From Trichomonas vaginalis G3 (lineage: Eukaryota > Parabasalia > Trichomonadida > Trichomonadidae), in contig NC_067204.1 in assembly GCF_026262505.1 (NCBI RefSeq), positions 15,208,522 through 15,272,521 of the forward strand: a stretch of DNA of 64,000 bases, written 5' to 3'. The position numbers were made by a program, and so were the translations under genes. Below the pieces are notes generated by a model, which saw only the letters and a list, made by a program, of their open reading frames with translations, did no database searches and had not been told where the DNA came from. Positions 1 to 7,603 of this stretch are shown here, one piece after another. Position 1 is the stretch's first letter. Every line of letters starts with the position of its first letter.

Positions 1-2
1 AG

Positions 3-349
3 ACAACAGATGGAAAAGTTTACTTCACTGACCAACAGTTCATTATAGAACATCTCATTGACTTAGAGTCGAAATATTCTAAACTTTACAACAAACACAA
101 AAAGTTGAAAGGAAAACAAAAACAAATGGCATATGATATTTATGAAGATGTTGACGACACAACTGTTCCTGCAAGTGAAGTAAAGTCAGAGGAACCGAAA
201 AGTGACAAAAACCGATAGAAGAAGAAAAACCAAAAACTGAAGATAAACCAAAACCAAAGTTTAGTTTGGAAACTAAACCAAGTCAACCTTCATTAGCTGG
301 TATGGGTTGGCGTCAAAGACTTATGGCAGCAGGCGGTTATGTTAAGTAA
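3..349 (+). pseudogene. Polinton A unknown gene, C-terminal part, damaged
   Basis: Reading frame already open at the window edge, so the amino-terminal part is outside. It shows a lysine-rich helical segment followed by an acidic/proline-lysine linker and ends in a glycine-containing tail (GMGWRQRLMAAGGYVK) before a TAA at 347. The sequence is broken. No family recognised. The next small gene follows 30 bases later on the same strand, suggesting a head-to-tail cluster. Confidence 0.5.
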
Positions 350-378
350 AGAAAAAATATTTTTTTATTTTTATAAAA

Positions 379-624
379 ATGCCCCCATATAGAATGGATA
401 GAAAATCTGCTAGAATAAAAGCAGAGTTGCAAAGATATGGTTGGAGAGTTTCGAAGAAGTTTAAATATAGGAAGGGAAGACCCATAAAAGTCTATGACAA
501 ACTGGCTGGTCTGACCTACGAAATGGATTTGGAAACAGCACGTGCCAATTATCCAAACAGACTAGAGAGGTTAGAAGAAGAACGTCTTATGGACATGCCT
601 TTCGATGTGTTAAACATTGCATGA
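379..624 (+). CDS. small basic protein of Polinton A, unknown
   Basis: An 81-residue frame starting MPPYRMDRKS and very rich in Arg and Lys in its first 40 residues, then acidic and helical at the C-terminus. The ATG sits directly after an A/T leader (ttttttatttttataaaa) like that of other genes in these elements. It lies in a head-to-tail run with its neighbours. The basic first half could bind nucleic acid, which is inference only. No family recognised. Confidence 0.5.
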   Translation: MPPYRMDRKSARIKAELQRYGWRVSKKFKYRKGRPIKVYDKLAGLTYEMDLETARANYPNRLERLEEERLMDMPFDVLNIA

Positions 625-673
625 AGTAAAAAATTTATTTTAAAAAAGTGACATTTTTTTATTCGAATTTGAA

Positions 674-778
674 ATGTACGCTGAGTTTGTTGGAGAAGAC
701 CGTTGGGAAACTTGTTTGTTAGATGAGAAATATGAAATGGCATACCATTTTAAAACAATATATTTTTACATATATTAA
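674..778 (+). CDS. 34-residue mini gene abutting the next gene
   Basis: A short frame starting MYAEFVGEDRWETC and ending in a TAA at 776-778 that touches the ATG at 779 (TAAATG). It is preceded by an A/T-rich leader similar to that of 379. The abutting stop and start suggest an intended upstream gene or uORF rather than chance, but the length makes the call weak. Confidence 0.3.
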   Translation: MYAEFVGEDRWETCLLDEKYEMAYHFKTIYFYIY

Positions 779-1639
779 ATGCTTCAGGTTGAAAAACAAA
801 GAACAAAAGTAGCAGATACAAAACCGTTAGACTATATCTTTACAAATGCTGGTAGGACTATTTCAGATGAAGAAATTTCATCCCGAGTATACAGGTTTGA
901 CTATCCAATTCGTTGGCTTCAAAGTCCTTCAGATGCAAAGGCAATAGGATTTAGAAGAGTTTTGTTTTCAAATAGAACTAACGCATTTATGTTCGCAGTA
1001 TATTTTCATGGGCAGTATAAAGGTTCTGATGGTCTAATAGACAAATTTGACGAAATGAGAATCTTTACAGTTCGTTCAGACGAAAGTCTTGAGAAAACTC
1101 TAAATGACTTTCAAACTCAAATGAACAAATATTATTGGGAATTTCAAGAAAAATACGACTCTTTACTAAATGGAACATACTATCTGAAACTAGAATATGA
1201 CAAGATGAACTCCACCGTTTCATTTCAAAAGATTGAAATTAACCCTCCAAGAGATACAGAGTTTTTATTTTGGAAAGTAGACAAACGTTCTTGGGCACAA
1301 TTTCTTCGGTTACTAAACCAGAACGAACCATTACCACCAGATGGTCCATTTCAATTTATACTTCCACCAGCAGATTTGACAGTTTATAGAAACGTGTTTG
1401 ACCCTCAAAATGTTATGTGTCATGCAAGTTTCAGTTCAAGCAACAATAGTTTTCTATGTATTGGTAAGGACTTTTATGACTTTGCTTCTAAATTCTACGA
1501 ACCACCTAGTAACAGTTTCTCTGACTTTCAAGTTTGGTTCACAACAAATGGTGTGCAACATATTATTCCATTGTACTATGACTTTTATCTCGAATTGTCT
1601 TTCATATATAACTACGGAAAAGTGCTGAAAAAGTATTGA
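779..1639 (+). CDS. unknown 286-residue protein of Polinton A
   Basis: Intact frame of 286 codons starting MLQVEKQRTKVADTKP. Aromatic-rich, mixed alpha/beta composition with no membrane segment or low complexity. The spaced aromatic residues (FDYPIRWL, KYYWEFQEKYD, YYDFYLELSFIYNY) suggest a folded, perhaps virion-associated protein, but no family is recognised. It is the largest intact gene at the left end of the element. Its stop lies 22 bases before the palindrome at 1661, between convergent genes. Confidence 0.6.
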   Translation: MLQVEKQRTKVADTKPLDYIFTNAGRTISDEEISSRVYRFDYPIRWLQSPSDAKAIGFRRVLFSNRTNAFMFAVYFHGQYKGSDGLIDKFDEMRIFTVRSDESLEKTLNDFQTQMNKYYWEFQEKYDSLLNGTYYLKLEYDKMNSTVSFQKIEINPPRDTEFLFWKVDKRSWAQFLRLLNQNEPLPPDGPFQFILPPADLTVYRNVFDPQNVMCHASFSSSNNSFLCIGKDFYDFASKFYEPPSNSFSDFQVWFTTNGVQHIIPLYYDFYLELSFIYNYGKVLKKY

Positions 1640-1660
1640 AAAATAATGTTTATGTTAGCA

Positions 1661-1674
1661 TGTTAGATCTAACA
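1661..1674. promoter_or_regulatory. palindrome TGTTAGATCTAACA between convergent genes
   Basis: A perfect 14-bp palindrome followed by an acacgttttctaac tail, the first copy of a motif repeated many times in Polintons A and B. Here it lies between the ends of a plus gene (1639) and a minus gene (1777), so a 3'-end or terminator role is possible. A protein-binding site is the alternative. Confidence 0.45.
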
Positions 1675-1776
1675 CGTTTTCTAACCACTTTTCTAACATC
1701 GTAGAAAACTCATGAAAACAATTTATTTTTGACACTTTCACAAAAAACATAAAAAAGTGAAGTTAAACGTTAAGGT

Positions 1777-2151
1777 TTACTGAACTGGTTGGATGTCGCC
1801 TTCACAGGTTATGTAGAACGGCTGACCCGAGAAGTGAAGGAGAGACTGAATTGCCAATTTCATATGGGGTAGGGGGTTCTCCTTGTTTGGTATTTTTATC
1901 CAAGGACGTTTGTTTAGGAACTTAACAAGAGCTTCTCTTTTGGCGTCCTTTATGTCGTCGAAAGGAGTGTTTTCTGGTATTTGAATTGGAATTCCGGTCG
2001 AAGTCTCGAGATTCAAGACAGCCCTTCCAGAAATAGTGGTGAACTTGACCTTGGGCTTCATGACCTTGCGCAAGTAGTCTTTTACGCAGTCGTTAAGTTC
2101 AATTAGGTAAATTGCCTCGTCAAATCCTTCTGGCATTCCGAGTCCTTCCAT
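1777..2151 (-). CDS. unknown 124-residue protein of Polinton A
   Basis: Minus frame whose likely start is the ATG at 2151 (MEGLGMPEGFDEAIYLIEL) or the one five codons later. The frame can be read further upstream, but that part runs through a minisatellite and has the repeat's composition, so it is excluded. The protein is compact, acidic to neutral and helical. No family recognised. It is divergent from the proline-rich gene at 2465, with the minisatellite as the shared upstream region. Confidence 0.5.
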   Translation of the reverse strand: MEGLGMPEGFDEAIYLIELNDCVKDYLRKVMKPKVKFTTISGRAVLNLETSTGIPIQIPENTPFDDIKDAKREALVKFLNKRPWIKIPNKENPLPHMKLAIQSLLHFSGQPFYITCEGDIQPVQ

Positions 2152-2456
2152 CCGACAGGAAAATATTTTCCCGACAACTGGAAAAAATTTTCCGGACAAA
2201 GGGAAAAATTTTTCCTTCCGACAGGAAGAACTCTTCCAGTTGTCCGTCCGTAAACCATTCAAATTTTCGAAAATTGAGAACTTTTTGGTCGAACTTCAGA
2301 AAAAGTTTTTCCATCCGACAGGAAAAAATTTTCCGGACAAAGGGAAAAAATTTTCCGGACAAAGGGAAAAAAATTTCCTTCCGACAGGAAAAGTTCTTCC
2401 TTCCGACAGGAAAAGTTCTTCCTTCCGACAGGAAAAGTTCTTCCTTCCGACAGGAC
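2152..2456. repeat. minisatellite of short palindromic units in a divergent promoter region
   Basis: Tandem short units of two related kinds: TTCCTTCCGACAGGAAAAGTTC (22 bp, four clean copies near 2368-2453) and TTTTCCGGACAAAGGGAAAAA types further left. Each unit contains an inverted repeat (TTCC-gaca-GGAA or TTTCC-GGAAA). The array sits exactly between a minus gene (start 2151) and a plus gene (start 2465) and is open in several frames on both strands, which makes spurious frames through it likely. Confidence 0.8.
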
Positions 2457-2464
2457 ACAAACGA

Positions 2465-2812
2465 ATGTCCCACGTCCCACCAACCCAGTCCATTCCCAAA
2501 CCAGAGGAACCTAAAGAACCACAACAGTCTCCTCAGCAACCTCAGTTCCAGCAAGTACCTCCGAATTTCTACCAATTTCCACCTCAAGGTTACTACCCAC
2601 CACAAGGCTTCCCGAACTACCCTCCTCTGCCTATGCCTTACTTCCCCAACCCTTGGATGTTCCAGCAAGCTCCACCCCAGCAATTCCAATCTCAGTCCAA
2701 ATCGAAGAGAGACCAAGAGTTCGAAGAAGGTCTGAACCGTTTACGCAAAGAGTATGCCCCAGCTCCAATTGAGAAAAAGTTGTTCCCGGACCAAAAATAT
2801 AATTTATGTTAA
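2465..2812 (+). CDS. proline/glutamine/aromatic-rich low-complexity protein
   Basis: Starts at MSHVPPTQ just after the minisatellite, about 115 residues. The middle is a low-complexity stretch of Pro, Gln, Tyr and Phe (NFYQFPPQGYYPPQGF, then LPMPYFPNPWMFQQAPPQQF), followed by a charged helical C-terminus (KRDQEFEEGLNRLRKEYAP). The composition resembles disordered structural or assembly-linker proteins, and this is inference. A longer frame through the repeat exists but is probably not used. Confidence 0.5.
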   Translation: MSHVPPTQSIPKPEEPKEPQQSPQQPQFQQVPPNFYQFPPQGYYPPQGFPNYPPLPMPYFPNPWMFQQAPPQQFQSQSKSKRDQEFEEGLNRLRKEYAPAPIEKKLFPDQKYNLC

Positions 2813-2952
2813 CATGTTAGATCTAACACGTTTTCTAACACGTTTTCTAACCTCATGAATTTTCATGAATTTCCTTAAGATAGAAAAAATAAAGTTAGTT
2901 TTATTTTTTGTATTTTGTATTTTTTTGTATGTAAAGATATGATTTCAGGGAT

Positions 2953-3570
2953 TTTTTTGACGAAGTGTCAATCTTCACTTCGTCAAAAAATAACAGTTAT
3001 CTAATGAAAAAGTGTCATTTTTTTCATTTTTTTGTATTTGACGAGAATGTCGGGTAGATGGTTAGATCTAACCTCATTTCTAACCTCATTTCTACCCTCT
3101 TGAATTTGTCAAGACTTCTTCGTAAATGTTTTGTCAAGACTTCTTCGTAAATGTTTTGTCATGACTTCTTCGTAAATGTTTTGTCATGACTTCTTCGTAA
3201 ATGTTTTGTCATGACTTCTTCGTAAATGTTTTGTCAAGACTTCATCGTAATGAGTGTAAAGGACCCAAAAATAAAGTTTATGTTAGAATGTTAGATCTAA
3301 CACGTTTTCTAACACGTTTTCTAACCTCATGAATTTTCATGAATTTCCTTAAGATAGAAAAAATAAAGTTAGTTTTATTTTTTGTATTTTGTATTTTTTT
3401 GTATGTAAAGATATGATTTCAGGGATTTTTTTGACGAAGTGTCAATCTTCACTTCGTCAAAAAATAACAGTTATCTAATGAAAAAGTGTCATTTTTTGTA
3501 TTTTTTTGTATAAAAGATATGATTTCAGGGATTTTTTTGACGAAGTGTCAATCTTCACTTCGTCAAAAAA
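2953..3570. repeat. three copies of a strong 15-bp hairpin
   Basis: The sequence TTTTTTGACGAAGTG, an 8-base loop tcaatctt and the exact complement CACTTCGTCAAAAAA occur at 2953-2990, 3427-3464 and 3533-3570. The stem is 15 bp, and each copy is preceded by a leader-like stretch ending ATGATTTCAGGG. The T-flanked stem could act as a transcript end or RNA stabiliser (inference). Confidence 0.75.
3108..3250. repeat. tandem 25-bp repeat, about six copies
   Basis: Units of gtcaagacttcttcgtaaatgtttt with an a/t variant at the fifth base repeat head to tail. Two to three more units occur at about 4280-4395. The unit contains no palindrome, unlike its neighbours. Confidence 0.8.
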
Positions 3571-3689
3571 TAACAGTTATCTAATGAAAAAGTGTCATTT
3601 TTTTCATTTTTTTGTATTTGACGAGAATGTCGGGTAGATGGTTAGATCTAACACGTTTTCTAACACGTTTTCTAACATGGTCTAAAACT

Positions 3690-4190
3690 CTCGAAAATCA
3701 TGAAATTTACACCAAAAATAAAGTTTATGTTAGAATGTTAGATCTCACCTGTTTTCTCACCTGTTTTCTAACATGGTCTAAAACTCTCGAAAATCATGAA
3801 ATTTACACCAAAATAAAGTTTATGTTAGAATGTTAGATCTCACCTGTTTTCTCACCTGTTTTCTAACATGGTCTAAAACTCTCGAAATCATGAAATTTAC
3901 ACCAAAAATAAAGTTTATGTTAGAATGTTAGATCTCACCTGTTTTTCTCACCTGTTTTCTAACATGGTCTAAAACTCTCGAAAATCATGAAATTTACACC
4001 AAAAATAAAGTTTATGTTAGAATGTTAGATCTCACCTGTTTTCTCACCTGTTTTCTAACATGGTCTAAAACTCTCGAAAATCATGAAATTTACACCAAAA
4101 ATAAAGTTTATGTTAGAATGTTAGATCTCACCTGTTTTCTCACCTGTTTTCTAACACGTTTTCTAACCTCTTGAATTTTCATGAAATTTA
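3690..4190. repeat. tandem array of about 96-bp units with half-palindrome
   Basis: The motif gttagatctcac recurs at about 3737, 3832, 3927, 4024 and 4120, giving periods of 95-97 bp. Each unit contains aaaataaagtttatgttagaatg, the motif, two cacctgttttct blocks, acatggtctaaaactctcgaaaatcatgaaatttacacc. The near-identical copies imply recent expansion. Confidence 0.85.
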
Positions 4191-4432
4191 CACCAAAAAT
4201 AAAGTTTAGGTGAAGAGGTTAGATCTAACACGTTTTCTCACCTGTTTTCTAACCTCATTTCTACCCTCTTGAATTTTCATGACTTCTTCGTAAATGTTTT
4301 GTCAAGACTTCTTCGTAAATGTTTTTTCACCTCTTTTTTCACCTCTTGAATTTTCATGACTTCTTCGTAAATGTTTTGTCAAGACTTCTTCGTAATGAGT
4401 GTAAAGGACCCAAAAATATAATTTAGGTGAAG

Positions 4433-4448
4433 AGGTGAGATCTCACCT
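4433..4448. promoter_or_regulatory. palindrome AGGTGAGATCTCACCT
   Basis: A perfect 16-bp palindrome. Relative to the TGTTAGATCTAACA form both arms have changed together (tta to gtga, taa to tcac), keeping the pairing. It is the last block before the leader of the gene at 4554. Confidence 0.5.
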
Positions 4449-4509
4449 GTTTTCTCACCTCTTTTTTCACCTCTTGAATTTGTCATGAATTTTCCCGAAA
4501 TAAAAAATA

Positions 4510-4553
4510 AAGTTAGTTTTATTTTTTTTATTTTTTTATTTTGTATAAAAGAC
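4510..4553 (+). promoter_or_regulatory. A/T leader upstream of gene start (TTTTATTTTGTAT type)
   Basis: The stretch agttagttttatttttttatttttttattttgtataaaagac leads directly into ATG 4554. Nearly the same leader precedes the genes at 5981, 6682 and 47011 and is copied without its gene at about 2890-2940, 3370-3412 and 3500-3516. The recurrence at true gene starts suggests a core promoter or 5' leader of Polinton genes. Confidence 0.5.
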
Positions 4554-5492
4554 ATGATTTCAACAATCGGCACAACAACAATTCAAACAACAGCACCAAA
4601 CTCGTTAGTCATGAATCCAACATCTATGTTAGTAGAAATGAAAAGCTTCATTCCTTCTTCATATACTTTTGAAACAGAAATCCAGAAGATAAAGCAAGAA
4701 CTTTTAACAAGTAATTTAGACTGTAGTGCGAAAGATGAAACAAATGAACAGTATCTTTATGAAATGGAGGACCTCATCGACCATTTACCCAAATTGCCTG
4801 AAATCCAACAACAAAAACTCACTATTCCTGAATTCGATGAAATAGAAGTGAAACCAACTGACTCAGTAGAAATAAAGAAGTTCATACGAAAGGTAAACTA
4901 TGAGTTTCTAGGATTTCATTGCAACCATAAGGTTATGGACAAAGATTGCGACATGGTATATAAGAATGTTTCTGACATATATAAATCTGAAGAATTTAAG
5001 ACCTACGACAACTTTGTTTCGTTAGTTGCTGAATGTGTTTGGGAAATAAGAGATAAAGATAGAAGAGGCAAAGTATGGAACAAACAAATAAGACCCGCTA
5101 TGTTTGAGATGAAGAGAGCAATTGACGCTTTAGTTGTTTTAGCTGGTTTTATTTCAATGTATAACGCAAAAATGAACCCGCAATGTTCTAAATGTAAAGC
5201 AGCAATGAGGAGATATAACTACTCCGTCAAAGAGATAGAACGTATGAGAAACGACTATGCAGACTTAAGAAAGAAGCAGAAAAACCAGCAGAAAATAAAA
5301 TGGACATGTTAGAATTTCTGACAAAAAAACTATCCAACTGCTGACGATTTCCTTCTATCTGACGTCAAGAAGAAGTATAAAGAAACCTTCGGCATAGTTA
5401 AAACATTCGATGTACTAAAAGAAGAAATAGAAGCTACAAAACTGTTTAGGATTTCAAATATACATCGTACAATTCATGTAAAACGCTTGTGA
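4554..5492 (+). pseudogene. unknown helical gene of Polinton A, damaged
   Basis: The start is chosen at ATG 4554 (MISTIGTTTIQTTAP), right after the conserved leader; an earlier in-frame ATG at 4485 lies inside the leader and repeat. The main frame covers about 250 residues. It has acidic and helical segments, a conserved-looking stretch with CNHKVMDKDCDMVYKNV, a hydrophobic helix (IDALVVLAGFISMYNA), a CSKC pair and a basic helical end. Coding-like sequence continues to about 5492. The gene is broken. No family recognised. Confidence 0.5.
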
Positions 5493-5929
5493 AAAAAAGA
5501 GGTGAGAAAACAGGTGAGAAAACAGGTGAGATCTCACCTCTTCACCTAAAATATATTTTTGCTGAAAAATGACCAAAATTCATGAGTTTTGTGTGTTTTA
5601 GACCATGTTAGAAAAGAGGTGAGAAAACAGGTGAGATCTAACATGCTAACATAAACTTTATTTTTTCTATCTTAAGGAAATTCACGAAAATTCATGAGTT
5701 TTGTGTGTTTTAGACCATGTTAGAAAACGGGTGAGAAAACGTGTTAGATCTAACATGCTAACATAAAATATATTTTTGCTGAAAAATGACCAAATTTCAT
5801 GAGTTTTGTGTGTTTTAGACCATGTTAGAAAAGAGGTTAGAAAACGTGTTAGATCTAACATGCTAACATAAAATATATTTTTGCTGAAAAATGACCAAAT
5901 TTCATGAATTTCCTTAAGACAGAAAAAAT
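5493..5929. repeat. palindromic intergenic repeats, inverted orientation
   Basis: The same repeat family as 2813-4480 but in reverse orientation: gtgagaaaacaggtgagatctcacc, tgttagatctaacatgctaacataaa and ccatgttagaaaa blocks, four units between 5500 and 5880. Thus the gene at 4554-5492 is bracketed by inverted repeat fields. A perfect AGGTGAGATCTCACCT palindrome lies at 5524-5539. Confidence 0.8.
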
Positions 5930-5980
5930 AAAGTTAGTTTTATTTTTATTTATTTTTTTATTTTGTATGTAAGAACAGAA
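5930..5980 (+). promoter_or_regulatory. A/T leader upstream of the KilA-N gene
   Basis: A copy of the TTTTTTTATTTTGTATGTAAGAACAG-type leader ends at ATG 5981. Similarity to the leaders at 4510 and 6651 decides the start; the frame can be read a few codons upstream only from a TTG. Confidence 0.5.
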
Positions 5981-6593
5981 ATGACAAACATTGAGTTTGA
6001 AACAGTTAGAAAGATAGACAATGACACCAAAGTGGTTAGAATAGGTGATTTAAACGTAAGATACTCAAAGAAATACAACAAATATTCTTTGTCAGACATT
6101 ATATCTCCATCTGGAAAGAAAACAAAGGACTGGGTTAGAATTGCTTCTAGTCAGAAAATTTTGACAAGAAATCCTGAGCTTATGATATCGGTAAGATTCT
6201 ATGGAACTGCAGCATATCTTATAGACAAAAGTCTTATACCAATAGTTTTGTTATGGTTAGACCCAATTGTTGGATATAACTTCATAACATATGGTTCATT
6301 CGATACGGAACGTTGCAGTGAAGGCTTACTTTACATCGTTCAGAAACCGAAGGACTTCAATACAAAGAGATATAAGATAGGAAGAACATATAATATAACT
6401 CAAAGATATGACAGTACAGTCAATAGAGTCAAGGTTGTGTTTGCTAATGATATGAGAGCTGCAGAAACAGAACTACTTGAAAAGTTTGAGAAAATATATG
6501 GTGCTCCCATAAAAGGTAAAGAAACGTTTTGAAGTAGATGAGATAGATAAAGCTATAAAATTATTTGACGAAGTTGCTGAAAAATACATGTAA
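5981..6593 (+). pseudogene. KilA-N plus MUG113/T5orf172 (GIY-YIG-like) protein, damaged
   Basis: The first about 100 residues match a KilA-N DNA-binding domain: a short IGDLNVRYSKKYNKYSLSDI segment, then KTKDWVRI and the hydrophobic helix DKSLIPIVLLWLDPIVGYNF. The second part reads GLLYIVQKPKDFNTKRYKIG, the start of a GIY-YIG-like MUG113/T5orf172 nuclease domain. This pairing is well known in large DNA viruses, phages and mobile elements. Likely role: DNA binding with strand-cleaving or regulatory function in the element's life cycle. The gene is broken near its end. Confidence 0.7.
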
Positions 6594-6650
6594 AGCGTTT
6601 ATTTTTGGTCTTTTGTGAAAGTCAGAAAATAACGCTAATTTTTTTCTAAC

Positions 6651-6681
6651 AAATTTTTTTATTTTGTATGTAAAGACAGAT
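6651..6681 (+). promoter_or_regulatory. A/T leader upstream of the second KilA-N gene
   Basis: The stretch aaattttttttattttgtatgtaaagacagat precedes ATG 6682 and matches the leaders at 4510 and 5930, supporting this start and a shared promoter element. Confidence 0.5.
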
Positions 6682-7260
6682 ATGTCAACAACAGAGAACA
6701 CAACAACAGTTATAGTCCATGAAGCTATAAATGAAGAATACGAGTACATACAGTATAACAAACAACTCCGTCTCATTCGTTCGGTCAAAGACGATATGTA
6801 CCAAATGCAAAGTATTTTGACAGCATGTTTTGCTCCAGATACTAAGAAACCACAAGACTGGTTTAGGAACCAAAGCACTATTGAACTTTTGAGCGAAGCA
6901 CAGCGAGACATACTTTTTTCTGAAAACAGTGAAGAACAGCGAGTAAGTAAAAAACCACAGTCGCCAAAACTCTATGAAAATCGTGAAGAACAGCGAGTAA
7001 GTAAAAAACCCCAGTCGCCAAAACTCTATGAAAATCGTGAAAAATTGCCAAACGGTTTGAGAGGATATTATGTACATAGACTTCTTGTAAATGCTGTTGC
7101 AATGTGGGCTTCGCCTCGTTATGCTTGGTATATTTACAGACTTCTTGACGAAATTCATAGACAAGAATGTGAAGAGATGGAAAACAAGCTTGAAGCAAAA
7201 GACAAAGCATTCAGAAAAGAATACCACGTTCGGTACCAAAAGAAAGGAAAAGAACTATAA
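6682..7260 (+). CDS. KilA-N domain protein with internal duplication
   Basis: About 192 residues from ATG 6682 (MSTTENTTTVIVHEAINE). The KilA-N signature is in the C-terminal half: KPQDWFRNQ, then LRGYYVHRLLVNAVAMWASP and RYAWYIYRLLDEI. In the middle an 18-residue block (EEQRVSKKPQSPKLYENR) is duplicated in tandem at base identity close to 100%, so the domain is split by a recent expansion. A basic helical tail follows. It probably binds DNA as a paralogue of the gene at 5981. The frame appears open throughout. Confidence 0.7.
   Translation: MSTTENTTTVIVHEAINEEYEYIQYNKQLRLIRSVKDDMYQMQSILTACFAPDTKKPQDWFRNQSTIELLSEAQRDILFSENSEEQRVSKKPQSPKLYENREEQRVSKKPQSPKLYENREKLPNGLRGYYVHRLLVNAVAMWASPRYAWYIYRLLDEIHRQECEEMENKLEAKDKAFRKEYHVRYQKKGKEL
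6931..7038 (+). repeat. in-frame 2 x 54-bp tandem duplication
   Basis: Two near-identical 54-bp copies begin at 6931 and 6985 inside the KilA-N gene. The length is a multiple of three, so the reading frame is kept and 18 residues are added. Confidence 0.85.
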
Positions 7261-7264
7261 GTAT

Positions 7265-7573
7265 ATGATTTATACTGAAGAGTTGGAGAAAGAAGAAGAC
7301 AGAGATATGGTTATGTTGCATTTAGTCAGAAGAAACAACAAAAGCTTTTACGACCTTGCTAAGATTTACAAATCTGACAGAAATTGGTTCTATCGCGAAA
7401 ACTTACCGATTTCAATGACACCGAATGAAGATGTGAAACAAATAGTTCAAGATACGTTACCTCAAACACACTATGATATTAAAGGTTGTACAATACTTAC
7501 ATTCAAAGAAGATTTGCCATTGTTAAAGGAAAAAATAACAGAGTATTTTGACAACTTCAAACAAGTAGGGTAG
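7265..7573 (+). CDS. unknown 102-residue protein of Polinton A
   Basis: Starts at ATG 7265 (MIYTEELEKEEDRDM), five bases after the stop of the KilA-N gene, so probably part of the same transcription unit. Acidic at the start, then NNKSFYDLAKIYKSDRNWFY and a C-terminal KEKITEYFDNFKQ helix. Its composition resembles the C-terminal parts of viral KilA-N/MUG113 proteins, but no family call is possible. Convergent with the ATPase gene, leaving 30 bases between the ends. Confidence 0.45.
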   Translation: MIYTEELEKEEDRDMVMLHLVRRNNKSFYDLAKIYKSDRNWFYRENLPISMTPNEDVKQIVQDTLPQTHYDIKGCTILTFKEDLPLLKEKITEYFDNFKQVG

Positions 7574-7603
7574 ATGCACTCTTTATTTTTCAAGCTTGAC
7601 TTT

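Larger units (their letters stand above)
2813..4480. repeat. large composite intergenic repeat field of Polinton A
   Basis: About 1.7 kb without a credible gene, built from interleaved repeats. These are palindrome blocks with taacacgttttctaac tails, 25-bp gacttcttcgtaaatgttttgtca units, three strong hairpins, copies of a gene leader with ATGATTTCA, and a tandem array of about 96-bp units. A 74-codon frame at 3612 is only the repeat read in one frame. The field lies between the proline-rich gene and the plus gene starting at 4554. Confidence 0.85.

Noticed and set aside
2112-2735. Long overlapping frames on both strands through the minisatellite
   Set aside because: They consist of the repeat read in different frames; only the parts outside the repeat (before 2151 on minus, after 2465 on plus) have gene-like composition.
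3612-3836. 74-codon frame in the repeat field
   Set aside because: It is two repeat units translated (same phrase LTWSKTLENHEIYTK twice) and has no leader.
2816-5900. CRISPR-like array
   Set aside because: Units are palindromic and of mixed length with no unique equal-length spacers, and the DNA is eukaryotic.
6685-7239. Minus-strand frames over the KilA-N gene
   Set aside because: Shadows with Phe/Cys-rich translation; the plus frame has domain motifs.
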